Part shown: positions 35,079 to 43,324 of the stretch, piece after piece
Layout: each line of letters opens with the position of its first letter
Position numbering within the stretch: position 1 is the stretch's first letter
Assembly: GCF_016741855.1 (NCBI RefSeq)
Contig: NZ_JAERRH010000010.1
Location: 124,001 to 188,000, forward strand
Reading direction: 5' to 3'
Length of the DNA stretch: 64,000 nucleotides
From: Streptomyces musisoli
GTDB lineage: Bacteria > Actinomycetota > Actinomycetes > Streptomycetales > Streptomycetaceae
The notes under the pieces: model-generated
The model's input: only the letters and a program-made list of their open reading frames with translations
What the model was told of the DNA's origin: nothing
Databases searched by the model: none
Program-made: the position numbers and the translations under genes

Positions 35079-35418
35079 TTATCCACAGGAGTTATCCACA
35101 GGTGCCCTTCTCGACCTGGGGACAAGTCGACAGGGTGCGGTCATCGGGTCGACAAATCGCCCTACAAGCCCCACCGGAGGTCACCACTCCCTGGGTCACC
35201 CTTCGTCCACCCGTTTCCTTTGGTTCATCTTTTGGGGCCACCGTTTTCCACCCGAAAGTGGGTGTCGACAGCGTTTGACCCGGGAATTCTTCAGTCCGTT
35301 CGAAGTTTCCGGAGTGATCAATTCCGGAGTCCACAGACCTTCCACACAGCCTGTGGATAACTCTCCGGAAGGCGTGGCTCCCTGTGGACAACCGGGCCGC
35401 CAAATCCCGTTCTCCACA
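35079..35418. promoter_or_regulatory. DnaA-box cluster between pheA and serS
   Basis: Perfect TTATCCACA occurs at 35079-35087 and 35092-35100. TGTGGATAA (minus orientation) is at 35352-35360, TGTGGACAA at 35383-35391 and TTCTCCACA at 35410-35418. A weaker GAGTCCACA lies at 35327-35335. Five good boxes in 340 bp of a 541-bp intergenic region is far above chance in this GC-rich genome. Streptomyces carries such high-affinity clusters away from oriC; the D78 cluster of S. coelicolor limits initiation by binding DnaA. No gene is seen in the region. Confidence 0.8.
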
Positions 35419-35596
35419 AGGAAATCCGGTCAACCGGGCACCCCGGACCTGCTCCGTCCCAGGGAGTGAGACACTTTTCCCTTGACGCACCGGAACACGC
35501 TCGGCATTTACCGCATAACGGACGGTAAGCCGCGAATCCGAACTCCCCGGAATAGTGATTCGTGAGCGGTGACCCCGCACCGGTAGCCTTGGGCTC

Positions 35597-36874
35597 GTGA
35601 TTGACCTTCGCCTGCTCCGTGAGGACCCCGACCGTGTGCGCGCGTCCCAGCGCGCCCGTGGAGAGGACGTCGCGCTCGTCGACTCCCTCCTGTCTGCCGA
35701 CGAGCGGCGCAGGTCCTCCGGCGTCCGCTTCGACGAGCTGCGCGCCGAGCAGAAGCAGCTCGGCAAGCTGATCCCCAAGGCCGCCGGCGACGAGAAGGCC
35801 GAGCTGCTCAAGCGCGCCGAACAGCTGAAGGCCGACGTCAAGGCCGCCGACGCCGAGCGCGACGCGGCCGACGCCGAGACCCAGGAGCTGCTGCTCCGGC
35901 TCGGCAACCTCGTCCACCCCGACGTGCCCGTCGGCGGCGAGGAGGACTTCGCCACGCTGGAGACGCACGGCACCATCCGTGACTTCTCCGCCGAGGGCTT
36001 CGAGCCCCGGGACCACCTGGAGCTCGGCCAGATCCTCGGCGCGATCGACGTCGAGCGCGGCGCCAAGGTCTCCGGCTCCCGCTTCTACTTCCTCACCGGC
36101 GTCGGCGCCCTGCTGGAGCTGGCCCTGGTGAACGCGGCCATCGCCCAGGCCACCGCGGCCGGCTTCACCCCGATGCTGACCCCGGCGCTGGTCCGTCCGC
36201 AGTCCATGGCGGGCACCGGCTTCCTCGGCCAGGCGTCCCAGGACGTGTACCACCTCGACAAGGACGACCTGTACCTGGTCGGCACGTCCGAGGTGCCGCT
36301 GGCGGCCTACCACATGGACGAGATCATCGACGCGGACCGGCTGCCGCTGCGCTACGCGGGCTTCTCCCCGTGCTTCCGCCGCGAGGCCGGCTCGCACGGC
36401 AAGGACACGCGGGGCATCTTCCGCGTGCACCAGTTCGACAAGGTCGAGATGTTCTCGTACGTCGCTCCCGAGGACTCCCAGGCGGAGCACCAGCGCCTGC
36501 TGGAGTGGGAGAAGCAGTGGCTGACCTCGCTGGAGCTGCCGTTCCGCGTCATCGACGTCGCCACCGGTGACCTCGGCGCCTCGGCCGCCCGCAAGTTCGA
36601 CTGCGAGGCGTGGATCCCGACCCAGGGCAAGTACCGCGAGCTGACCTCGACCTCGGACTGCACCGAGTTCCAGTCCCGCCGGCTGTCCATCCGGGTCCGC
36701 GACGGCAAGCAGGTCAAGCCGCTGGCCACCCTCAACGGCACGCTGTGCGCCGTACCGCGCACGATCGTGGCGATCCTGGAGAACCACCAGCAGGCCGACG
36801 GCTCCGTCCGGGTCCCCGAGGTGCTGCGCCCGTACCTGGGCGGCCGCGAGGTCCTGGAGCCGGTCGCGAAGTGA
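35597..36874 (+). CDS. serS: Seryl-tRNA synthetase
   Basis: The 425-residue class II synthetase has the long N-terminal tRNA-binding coiled coil (~27-105, LIPKAAGDEKAELLKRAEQL) and catalytic core motifs TSEVPLAAYHMDE, FRREAGSHGKDTRGIFRVHQ (motif 2, ~260-279) and the motif-3 region ending NGTLCAVPRT. GTG 35597 follows TAGCCT (35583-35588) by eight bases, so the message is probably leaderless. The HAD gene overlaps its stop by GTGA. A serine-type tRNA-like RNA lies antisense about 1 kb downstream. Confidence 0.97.
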   Translation: MIDLRLLREDPDRVRASQRARGEDVALVDSLLSADERRRSSGVRFDELRAEQKQLGKLIPKAAGDEKAELLKRAEQLKADVKAADAERDAADAETQELLLRLGNLVHPDVPVGGEEDFATLETHGTIRDFSAEGFEPRDHLELGQILGAIDVERGAKVSGSRFYFLTGVGALLELALVNAAIAQATAAGFTPMLTPALVRPQSMAGTGFLGQASQDVYHLDKDDLYLVGTSEVPLAAYHMDEIIDADRLPLRYAGFSPCFRREAGSHGKDTRGIFRVHQFDKVEMFSYVAPEDSQAEHQRLLEWEKQWLTSLELPFRVIDVATGDLGASAARKFDCEAWIPTQGKYRELTSTSDCTEFQSRRLSIRVRDGKQVKPLATLNGTLCAVPRTIVAILENHQQADGSVRVPEVLRPYLGGREVLEPVAK

Positions 36875-37671
36875 CGGGGTTCCCCTACCGGCTGATCGCC
36901 ACCGACCTCGACGGGACGCTGCTGCGCTCCGACGAGTCGGTCTCGCAGCGCACCCGTGACGCGCTCGCCGCGGCCACCGCGGCGGGCGCGGCCCACATCG
37001 TCGTCACCGGCCGCGCCGTCCCGTGGACCCGGCACATCCTGGACGACCTCGGCTACGAGGGCCTCGCCGTCTGCGGTCAGGGCGCCCAGGTCTACGACGC
37101 CGGCGCCCACCGCCTGCTGACCTCGGTCACCCTGGACCGGCAGCTGGCGGGCGTGGCCCTGGCCAAGATCGAGGCCGAGGTGGGCCCGCTGTACCTGGCG
37201 GCCAGCCGCGACGGCCTCGACGGCGAGGTGCTGGTGGGCCCGGGCTATGCGGTCACCGGAACGCTGCCCGCGACGCCGTTCACGGACGCCTCCGACCTGT
37301 GGACGGCGCCCCTCAACAAGATCTACGTACAGCATCCGACGATGGGCGACGACGAGCTGGCGGAGGCGGCCCGGCAGGCGGCCGGTGGCTTCGTCACCGT
37401 GGCCATGGCGGGCGAGGGCATCGTGGAGCTGCTGCCGCTCGGCCTGTCCAAGGCCACGGGTCTGTCCCTGGCGGCCCGCCGCCTGGGTATGAAGGCCGCC
37501 GACACGATCGCCTTCGGCGACATGCCCAACGACATCCCGATGTTCGCCTGGGCGTCCCACGGCGTGGCCATGGCCAACGCCCACGAGGAACTCCGCTCGG
37601 TCGCCGACGAGGTGACGTCCTCCAACGAGGAGGACGGCATCGCGGTGGTCCTGGAACGGTTCCTGCCGTAG
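36871..37671 (+). CDS. Cof-type HAD phosphatase
   Basis: The 266-residue phosphatase has motif I IATDLDGTLL (~8-17, nucleophile Asp), motif II VTGRAVP, and motifs III/IV with K in LSKATGLSL and FGDMPNDIPM (~210-219). A C2 cap lies between motifs II and III. These enzymes cleave small sugar or cofactor phosphates. GTG 36871 overlaps serS by 4 bp, so the two are translated together; a housekeeping role tied to serS is possible. A paralogue is at 48520. Confidence 0.92.
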   Translation: MTGFPYRLIATDLDGTLLRSDESVSQRTRDALAAATAAGAAHIVVTGRAVPWTRHILDDLGYEGLAVCGQGAQVYDAGAHRLLTSVTLDRQLAGVALAKIEAEVGPLYLAASRDGLDGEVLVGPGYAVTGTLPATPFTDASDLWTAPLNKIYVQHPTMGDDELAEAARQAAGGFVTVAMAGEGIVELLPLGLSKATGLSLAARRLGMKAADTIAFGDMPNDIPMFAWASHGVAMANAHEELRSVADEVTSSNEEDGIAVVLERFLP

Positions 37672-38185
<514 letters not shown>

Positions 38186-38345
38186 GCCGCTGCCGACATG
38201 AAGCCGGGTGTCGTACCCCGACATGAAGCCGTGCGCCGCTGCCGACGTGAAGCCGGGTGCCGTTGCCGACATGAAACCGGGTGCCGCTGCCGGCATGGAG
38301 CCCGGTGCCGCTGCCGGCATGACGCGGGGTGTCGTTACCGGCGGC
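38186..38345. repeat. 24-bp tandem repeat, about 6.5 units
   Basis: Units such as GCCGCTGCCGACATGAAGCC + GGGT run from 38186 (one unit is 25 bp). The array overlaps the last bases of the small gene at 38335 and lies just downstream of its stop. On the minus strand one frame would read an 8-residue repeat (PGFMSAAA-like), but that frame has no start signal and I treat it as non-coding. Confidence 0.85.
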
Positions 38346-38553
38346 GCCATCTGCGCCTGCGTACCCGGCTGAAGAACCAGCCCGCCGGCGGCTCGTCGGA
38401 GCGCCACGGCTGCGGCTGAGGCTCCTCGGCCCGCCAGCGGGCGGCGAGCATCCGGGCCCGCGCGGACGGCTCGGAGGTCCCGGCGGAGCGTATGAACTCC
38501 TCGTCCAGGCCGACCCCGTCCCATTCGTCGTAGGGCAGCGCCTCGTCAGCCAT
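38335..38553 (-). CDS. Small acidic/basic hypothetical protein (72 aa)
   Basis: The protein starts MADEALPYDEWDGVGLDEEF, is acidic at first, and ends in a strongly basic Trp/Arg tail (FFSRVRRRRWRRR). ATG 38553 has GGAGG about ten bases upstream. A hairpin at 38591 separates it from the ABC-transporter operon on the same strand, though read-through is possible. The arginine-rich end could bind nucleic acid or membrane. Function unknown. Confidence 0.68.
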   Translation of the reverse strand: MADEALPYDEWDGVGLDEEFIRSAGTSEPSARARMLAARWRAEEPQPQPWRSDEPPAGWFFSRVRRRRWRRR

Positions 38554-38590
38554 CTCCGTGCCTCCCAGCAGTGCGTCCCTGGAACCAGGG

Positions 38591-38623
38591 TGCCTCGACG
38601 GGGGTGAAGCCCCCGTCAAGGCA
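38591..38623 (-). terminator. Terminator of the ABC-transporter operon
   Basis: TGCCTCGACGGGGG and CCCCCGTCAAGGCA form a 14-bp stem with one mismatch around TGAAG, seven bases past the permease stop on the minus strand. Confidence 0.85.
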
Positions 38624-38629
38624 CGTCGG

Positions 38630-39349
38630 CTACTCCTCGCCCGCCAGCGTCAGCGACCGCAGCTTCTGGCCCGCGTACCAGGTGGCCAGGACGGTGACCA
38701 CGACCAGCAGGACGGTGGCCGTCGTCAGACCCACGTCGGAGGTCACAAGGTCCCCGCCGGCGACCTTGTGGGCGACGGCCAGCGACCACTGCTGGACGCT
38801 CAGCGTGCGCGCCCCCGCCACCAGGGAACCGAACAGCGCCTCCCAGACCAGGGCGTAGACGAGCCCGAAGACCACCGCGTGCCGGGAGACCGTGCCCAGC
38901 AGCAGGAACAGCGCCGAGTAGGCGATGGAGGAGACCAGCGCCGCGACCGTGTAGGCGACCGCGATCTGCTGGCCGTTGCCGTTCAGGATCAGGCCCGCGA
39001 TCAGGGTCGGCGCCGCCGAGAAGACCATGGTCACGGCGATGGCGACGATCAGCTTGGTGAAGATGATCGCGGGCCGCTTGATCGGCTTGGACAGCAGGTA
39101 GACGACGGAGCCGTCGTCGATCTCCGGGCCGATGGCGCCCGTGCCCGCGATGACACCGATGATCGGCACCATGGTGGCGAGCGCGAAGCCGCCGAGGACG
39201 TCGGCCGCGGTCTGGTCGTCGGCTCCGGTCAGGCCGCGCACGGCCACGGAGATCACGATCAGCAGCAGCGGCAGCGCGCCGAGGATGAGGGCCCGGCGGC
39301 GGCCGAGCAGGGCCCGATAGGTGAGCCGGGCGACAGTGGGGTCGTACAT
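38630..39349 (-). CDS. ABC-2 type transporter permease
   Basis: The 239-residue protein has about six membrane helices (first at ~20-40, ALILGALPLLLIVISVAVRG). The hydrophilic loop GPEIDDGSVVYLLSKPIKRP after helix 2 is typical of ABC-2 exporters. It lies 10 bp after the ATPase gene at 39360 and pairs with it. It is last in a four-gene operon of two ATPase/permease pairs, with a terminator directly after. The substrate is unknown. Confidence 0.88.
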   Translation of the reverse strand: MYDPTVARLTYRALLGRRRALILGALPLLLIVISVAVRGLTGADDQTAADVLGGFALATMVPIIGVIAGTGAIGPEIDDGSVVYLLSKPIKRPAIIFTKLIVAIAVTMVFSAAPTLIAGLILNGNGQQIAVAYTVAALVSSIAYSALFLLLGTVSRHAVVFGLVYALVWEALFGSLVAGARTLSVQQWSLAVAHKVAGGDLVTSDVGLTTATVLLVVVTVLATWYAGQKLRSLTLAGEE

Positions 39350-39359
39350 CTTCGGCCTC

Positions 39360-40271
39360 CTACGCCGCGACCAGATACGAGAAGACGGACTCCAGGGACT
39401 CGTCGGACGGCGAGACCGTGAGCAGCCGGATGCCGTGGTCGCGGGCGACCTTCGGCAGCAGGGCGGTGAAGCGGCCGAAGTCCACGGCCTGGACGCGCAG
39501 CGCGCCCTCGGCCTGGTCGACCTCGATGCCGGCCGTCGACGGGTCGGCGATCAGCGCCGCCGCGAGGGCGCGGTCGTCGCTGGAGCGCACCAGGTAGCGG
39601 TGCGGGCGGTCGGTCATCAGACGGCGGATCTTGCGGAAGTCGCCGCTGGCCGCGTGCCGCCCGGCGACGACGACCTCGATGTGCCGGGCGAGCTGCTCGA
39701 CCTCTTCGAGGATGTGCGAGGAGAACAGCACCGTGCGGCCCTCGTCGCCCATCTTCCGCAGCAGGTCCATCAGTTGCATGCGCTGGCGCGGGTCCATGCC
39801 GTTGAACGGCTCGTCCAGCAGGAGCAGCGACGGGTCGTGCACGAGGGCGCTGGCCATCTTCACGCGCTGCCGCATGCCCTTGGAGTACGTCGCGATCTTC
39901 CGGTCCTGCGCGTACTCCATCTCCACCGTGGCGAGGGCGCGCTGGGCGGCCTTGTCTCCGAGGCCGTGCAACTCGGCGTTGGCGACGACGAATTCGCGGC
40001 CGGTGAGGAAGTCGTACATCGCCTCCCGCTCGGGGACGATGCCGATGTGCCGGTAGATCTCCTCGTTGCGCCAGACCGGCTGCCCGTCCAGGGTGACCGT
40101 GCCGGTCGACGGGGCGAGGAAGCCGCCCATGATGTTGATCAGGGTGGACTTGCCAGCGCCGTTGGGTCCGAGCAGGCCGGTGACGCCGGGGCCGATGGTC
40201 ATGGTGATGTCGTTGACGGCGACGACGTTGCCGAACCAGCGCGAGACGTGGTCGATGGAAAGAGTGCTCAT
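39360..40271 (-). CDS. ABC transporter ATP-binding protein (second pair)
   Basis: The 303-residue ATPase has Walker A GLLGPNGAGKSTL (~33-45), a Q-loop region, signature YSKGMRQRVKMASAL (a non-LSGGQ form common in ABC-2 exporters), Walker B LLLLDEPFNGMD and switch His in FSSHILEEVE. A C-terminal ~90-residue extension may be regulatory. It is 52 bp downstream of the first permease and 10 bp upstream of its partner permease. Confidence 0.93.
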   Translation of the reverse strand: MSTLSIDHVSRWFGNVVAVNDITMTIGPGVTGLLGPNGAGKSTLINIMGGFLAPSTGTVTLDGQPVWRNEEIYRHIGIVPEREAMYDFLTGREFVVANAELHGLGDKAAQRALATVEMEYAQDRKIATYSKGMRQRVKMASALVHDPSLLLLDEPFNGMDPRQRMQLMDLLRKMGDEGRTVLFSSHILEEVEQLARHIEVVVAGRHAASGDFRKIRRLMTDRPHRYLVRSSDDRALAAALIADPSTAGIEVDQAEGALRVQAVDFGRFTALLPKVARDHGIRLLTVSPSDESLESVFSYLVAA

Positions 40272-40323
40272 GGGCGCAGCCCGTTCCTGGGAAGGGTGGT
40301 GGCGGGAGACGGGCCGGGCGTGG

Positions 40324-41232
40324 TCACAGTCCCACCTTCTGGTAGCGGCGGATCAGGAGGCCGTAGCAGGCGGCGATCAGGCCCAGCACGGCCAGGACGA
40401 AGACCGCGCCCTCGCCGTGGGACGGGCCCACCCCGCCGGGGAAGGCGGAGCTGCCGCCCAGGAAGGCGGACTGCACGCCGTCGATCAGCGTGACCGGCGA
40501 GAACAGGCCGATCCACGGGATGGATCCGTTGCTGTCCTGGGCGTAGGCGATGGCCTGGAGCGTGGAGACCGCGCCGTAGGAGATGGTCATCACGGCGATC
40601 ACGGCGGCGATGCCGAAGCCGCGGCGCGGGGTGACGGCGGCGATGACCAGGCCGATTCCGGCGAACAGCAGCGAGAGCAGGGCCACGGACACCAGTCCCT
40701 GGGCGAATTCCCCGGTCTGGTGGGCGAAGCCCATCTTGGACAGCAGCGCGCCCACGTACAGCACGAGCAGGGGCGCCCCGGTGAGGACGAACAGCGCCGA
40801 GGCGAGCGCCGCGAACTTGGCGCGGACGTAGTCGGCGGTCTCGATGGGCCGCGAGAAGTACAGCGGCACCGTCTTGAAGCGCAGATCGCGGGAGACGGCC
40901 TGGGGCGCCTGCGAAGCGATGTACAGGCTGATCACGGCCTGCATGATGATCGCGTACCGGGTGTAGGACACGGGCAGCTCGTGCGCCTTGGTGGCGACCG
41001 CGACGGCCACCATGATGGCGGCAGGCACGCACATCACCGCGAACAGCAGCATCGGCAGCACCTTGGACTTCACCGAGCGGCCGAGGCCGTAGGCGCCGCG
41101 CAGGGACTGCGAGTACAGCGAGCGGCGGGCGTAGGCGCGGCCGAGGCGGGGGCCGTCGTAGCCGCGGTAGCCGATGTCGTGGATGCGGGACCGGTCGCCG
41201 GCGGGCGTTGCCGGGGAATGCTCAACCGCCAT
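40324..41232 (-). CDS. ABC-2 type transporter permease (first pair)
   Basis: The 302-residue permease has a ~60-residue cytoplasmic head (IHDIGYRGYDGPRLGRAYAR, a motif also seen in related actinobacterial permeases) and six hydrophobic helices. The SRDLRFKTVPLYFSRPIETA loop after helix 2 matches the role of the ABC-2 coupling loop in its sister at 38630. It overlaps the upstream ATPase by 11 bp, so the pair is coupled. Confidence 0.88.
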   Translation of the reverse strand: MAVEHSPATPAGDRSRIHDIGYRGYDGPRLGRAYARRSLYSQSLRGAYGLGRSVKSKVLPMLLFAVMCVPAAIMVAVAVATKAHELPVSYTRYAIIMQAVISLYIASQAPQAVSRDLRFKTVPLYFSRPIETADYVRAKFAALASALFVLTGAPLLVLYVGALLSKMGFAHQTGEFAQGLVSVALLSLLFAGIGLVIAAVTPRRGFGIAAVIAVMTISYGAVSTLQAIAYAQDSNGSIPWIGLFSPVTLIDGVQSAFLGGSSAFPGGVGPSHGEGAVFVLAVLGLIAACYGLLIRRYQKVGL

Positions 41233-42193
41233 GGCCGACGGCCTCCTTCCGCTGTTCGTCGCCGCCGGTGAACACCTCGGAGATGTGGTGCCGGCGCTGT
41301 TCCATGCGCACCAGGCCGAGACCGAGGTCGGTGACCACGTCGCGGACGAGGTCGTACGTCTCGTCGCCCGTGGCGGTCAGCAGCAGGATGTGCCCGGCGC
41401 CGGGCAGCCCGCCGGACTCCGCGTGGGTGTCGACCCCGCGCGCGTGCAGCGCCTCGCGGACCGCGCGGGTGCCGTCGGGGTGCTCGTCGCTGTCGGTGAC
41501 CTCGATCGCGAGGGTGGTCGTGGTCTGGGTGAAGTCGGTGGTCGAGCTGGAGCGCAGGAGCTTGCCGCCGTCGATGACGACGACGTGGTCGCAGGTGCGC
41601 TCCAGCTCGCCCAGCAGGTGCGAGGTGACCAGGACCGAGATGCCGAAGTCGCTGTGGATGCGGCGGATCAGGCCGAGCATCTCGTCGCGGCCGACCGGGT
41701 CGAGGCCGTTGGTCGGCTCGTCCAGGAAGACCAGCCGCGGGTCGTGCACCAGGGCCTGGGCGAGCTTCACACGCTGCTTCATACCGGTCGAGTAGCCGCC
41801 GATGGGGCGGTAGCGCTCCTCGTACAGGCCCACGTGGCGCAGGGTGTCGGCGGTGCGCTCGCGCGCCGCGGCGGGCGGCAGGCCGGACATCCGGGCCATG
41901 TGGACGACGAACTCGGTGGCCGAGACGTCGGGGGGCAGGCAGTCGTGCTCCGGCATGTACCCGACCCGCTCGCGGATGGCGGCGCCCTTGGTGGCGACGT
42001 CGAGGCCGAGCACCTCGGCCCGGCCTTCCGTGGCGGGGGACAGCCCCAGCAGGATCTTGATCAGGGTGGACTTGCCGGCGCCGTTGGCTCCGACGAGTCC
42101 GGTCACACCGGGCCCGATGTCCACGGACAGCCGGTCGAGCGCGGTCACCCGGGGGAACCGCTTGCTCAGGCTTTCGGTCGCGATCACAGTCAC
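41222..42193 (-). CDS. ABC transporter ATP-binding protein (first pair, operon leader)
   Basis: The 323-residue ATPase has Walker A GLVGANGAGKSTL, signature YSTGMKQRVKLAQAL, Walker B LVFLDEPTNGLD and His in VTSHLLGELE. It heads the four-gene operon with GTG 42193. It resembles its downstream sister throughout, so the two pairs probably came from one duplication. No regulator or immunity gene is adjacent; it may export a lipid, peptide or toxic compound. Confidence 0.93.
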   Translation of the reverse strand: MTVIATESLSKRFPRVTALDRLSVDIGPGVTGLVGANGAGKSTLIKILLGLSPATEGRAEVLGLDVATKGAAIRERVGYMPEHDCLPPDVSATEFVVHMARMSGLPPAAARERTADTLRHVGLYEERYRPIGGYSTGMKQRVKLAQALVHDPRLVFLDEPTNGLDPVGRDEMLGLIRRIHSDFGISVLVTSHLLGELERTCDHVVVIDGGKLLRSSSTTDFTQTTTTLAIEVTDSDEHPDGTRAVREALHARGVDTHAESGGLPGAGHILLLTATGDETYDLVRDVVTDLGLGLVRMEQRRHHISEVFTGGDEQRKEAVGHGG

Positions 42194-42365
42194 GCCTCAG
42201 ACGGTAGTGATCCGGACCACGTCCGTCGTCAGACCTCAGAGCCGTTCCTCGTCAGACCCAGGTATTACGGGGCCCTAGGGGTCACCTGCCCCAGGGTGGG
42301 AGGGAGCCTGGCCGGACGGCCGTCGTCCACAGCCCTTGATCCCGCCTATTGACGCCGCCTCTAAC

Positions 42366-42392
42366 AACTGTCACATTCACCAGTGTCAAGTT
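42366..42392. promoter_or_regulatory. Imperfect dyad upstream of the M24/EphD-like pair
   Basis: AACTGTCAC is followed nine bases on by GTGTCAAGTT. The arms match in inverted orientation with one mismatch and one bulge. TTGACG lies 17 bp earlier (42350). It could be a repressor site over the promoter. Weak call. Confidence 0.35.
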
Positions 42393-42481
42393 ACGGACGC
42401 GTACCGCGGTCGACGGGGCGAGTCGACGGGACAAGTCGCCGGGACGGCGGACGAGTCGTCCAGGCGACGGGACGGGGCGGC

Positions 42482-43324
42482 ATGACGACGGCAGTGAGCA
42501 GCGAACCCTCCGTGGTACTGCGGGGGTTCAGGCGGGTGCAGCGCCTCGCCTACGAGTGCGCGGAGGCGGTCGCGGCCCGCCTGGAGCCGGGAATGACCGA
42601 GCGCGAGGCGGCGCGGATGCAGCGCGAGTGGCTGCGCGAGCGCGGGGTGCGGGACTGGTTCCACCTCCCCTTCGCCTGGTTCGGCGACCGCACGGCGTTC
42701 GTGGACTTCCGCATCCCGCTCCAGTTCTTCCCGACCGACCGCGCCCTGGAGCCGGGCATGCCGTTCATCCTGGACATGGCACCCGTGTACGAGGGGTACA
42801 CCGCGGACATCGGCTACTCGGGCTCGCTGGGCGTGAACCCGGTGCAGGACCGGCTGATGGCCGACCTGGAGGCACACCGGGAGCTGATCCTGCGCGAGGT
42901 GCGCGAGCGGCGCCCGCTGCGGGAGATCTACCAGGACGTGGACCGGCTGATGGTCCGCCAGGGCTACGCCAACCGGCACCGCGCCTACCCCTTCGGGGTG
43001 ATCGCCCACAAGGTGGACCGGGTGAAGCAGCGCCGCTGGTCACCCCACCTGTTCGGGTTCGGCACCCAGTCCCTCAAGGGCCTGGCCGCCGACGCGCTGC
43101 ACGGCCACCGCGAGGGCTGGTCGCCGCTCTGGTCGCCGTACCGCTTCTCGGACCACCCGCCGCGGCCGGGCCTGTGGGCGGTCGAGCCGCACCTCGGCTT
43201 CCGGGGCACCGGCGCGAAGTTCGAGGAGATCCTGGTGGTCACCGATTCCCGGGACCCCGAGGAGAGCGCGTTCTGGCTGGACGACGATCTGCCGCACGTG
43301 CGGCGCTGGGCGGAGGAGAAGTGA
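42482..43324 (+). CDS. M24-family metallopeptidase (Xaa-Pro-type), short form
   Basis: The 280-residue protein has the pita-bread fold only, without an AMP_N domain. Metal-ligand-like segments are FILDMAPVYEGYTADIGYSG (two Asp), a His in HKVDRVKQ and Glu in FEEILVVTD. Unlike pepP at 24094, some consensus spacing is altered (for example the central His motif is not HGxGH), so substrate or activity may differ. Its stop overlaps the next gene by GTGA, so it is co-translated with the hydrolase/SDR fusion. Confidence 0.82.
   Translation: MTTAVSSEPSVVLRGFRRVQRLAYECAEAVAARLEPGMTEREAARMQREWLRERGVRDWFHLPFAWFGDRTAFVDFRIPLQFFPTDRALEPGMPFILDMAPVYEGYTADIGYSGSLGVNPVQDRLMADLEAHRELILREVRERRPLREIYQDVDRLMVRQGYANRHRAYPFGVIAHKVDRVKQRRWSPHLFGFGTQSLKGLAADALHGHREGWSPLWSPYRFSDHPPRPGLWAVEPHLGFRGTGAKFEEILVVTDSRDPEESAFWLDDDLPHVRRWAEEK

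Noticed and set aside
38186..38345. CRISPR array (regular 24-bp repeats)
   Set aside because: Units abut without spacers and no cas gene is present; it is a minisatellite. The same holds for the other arrays.
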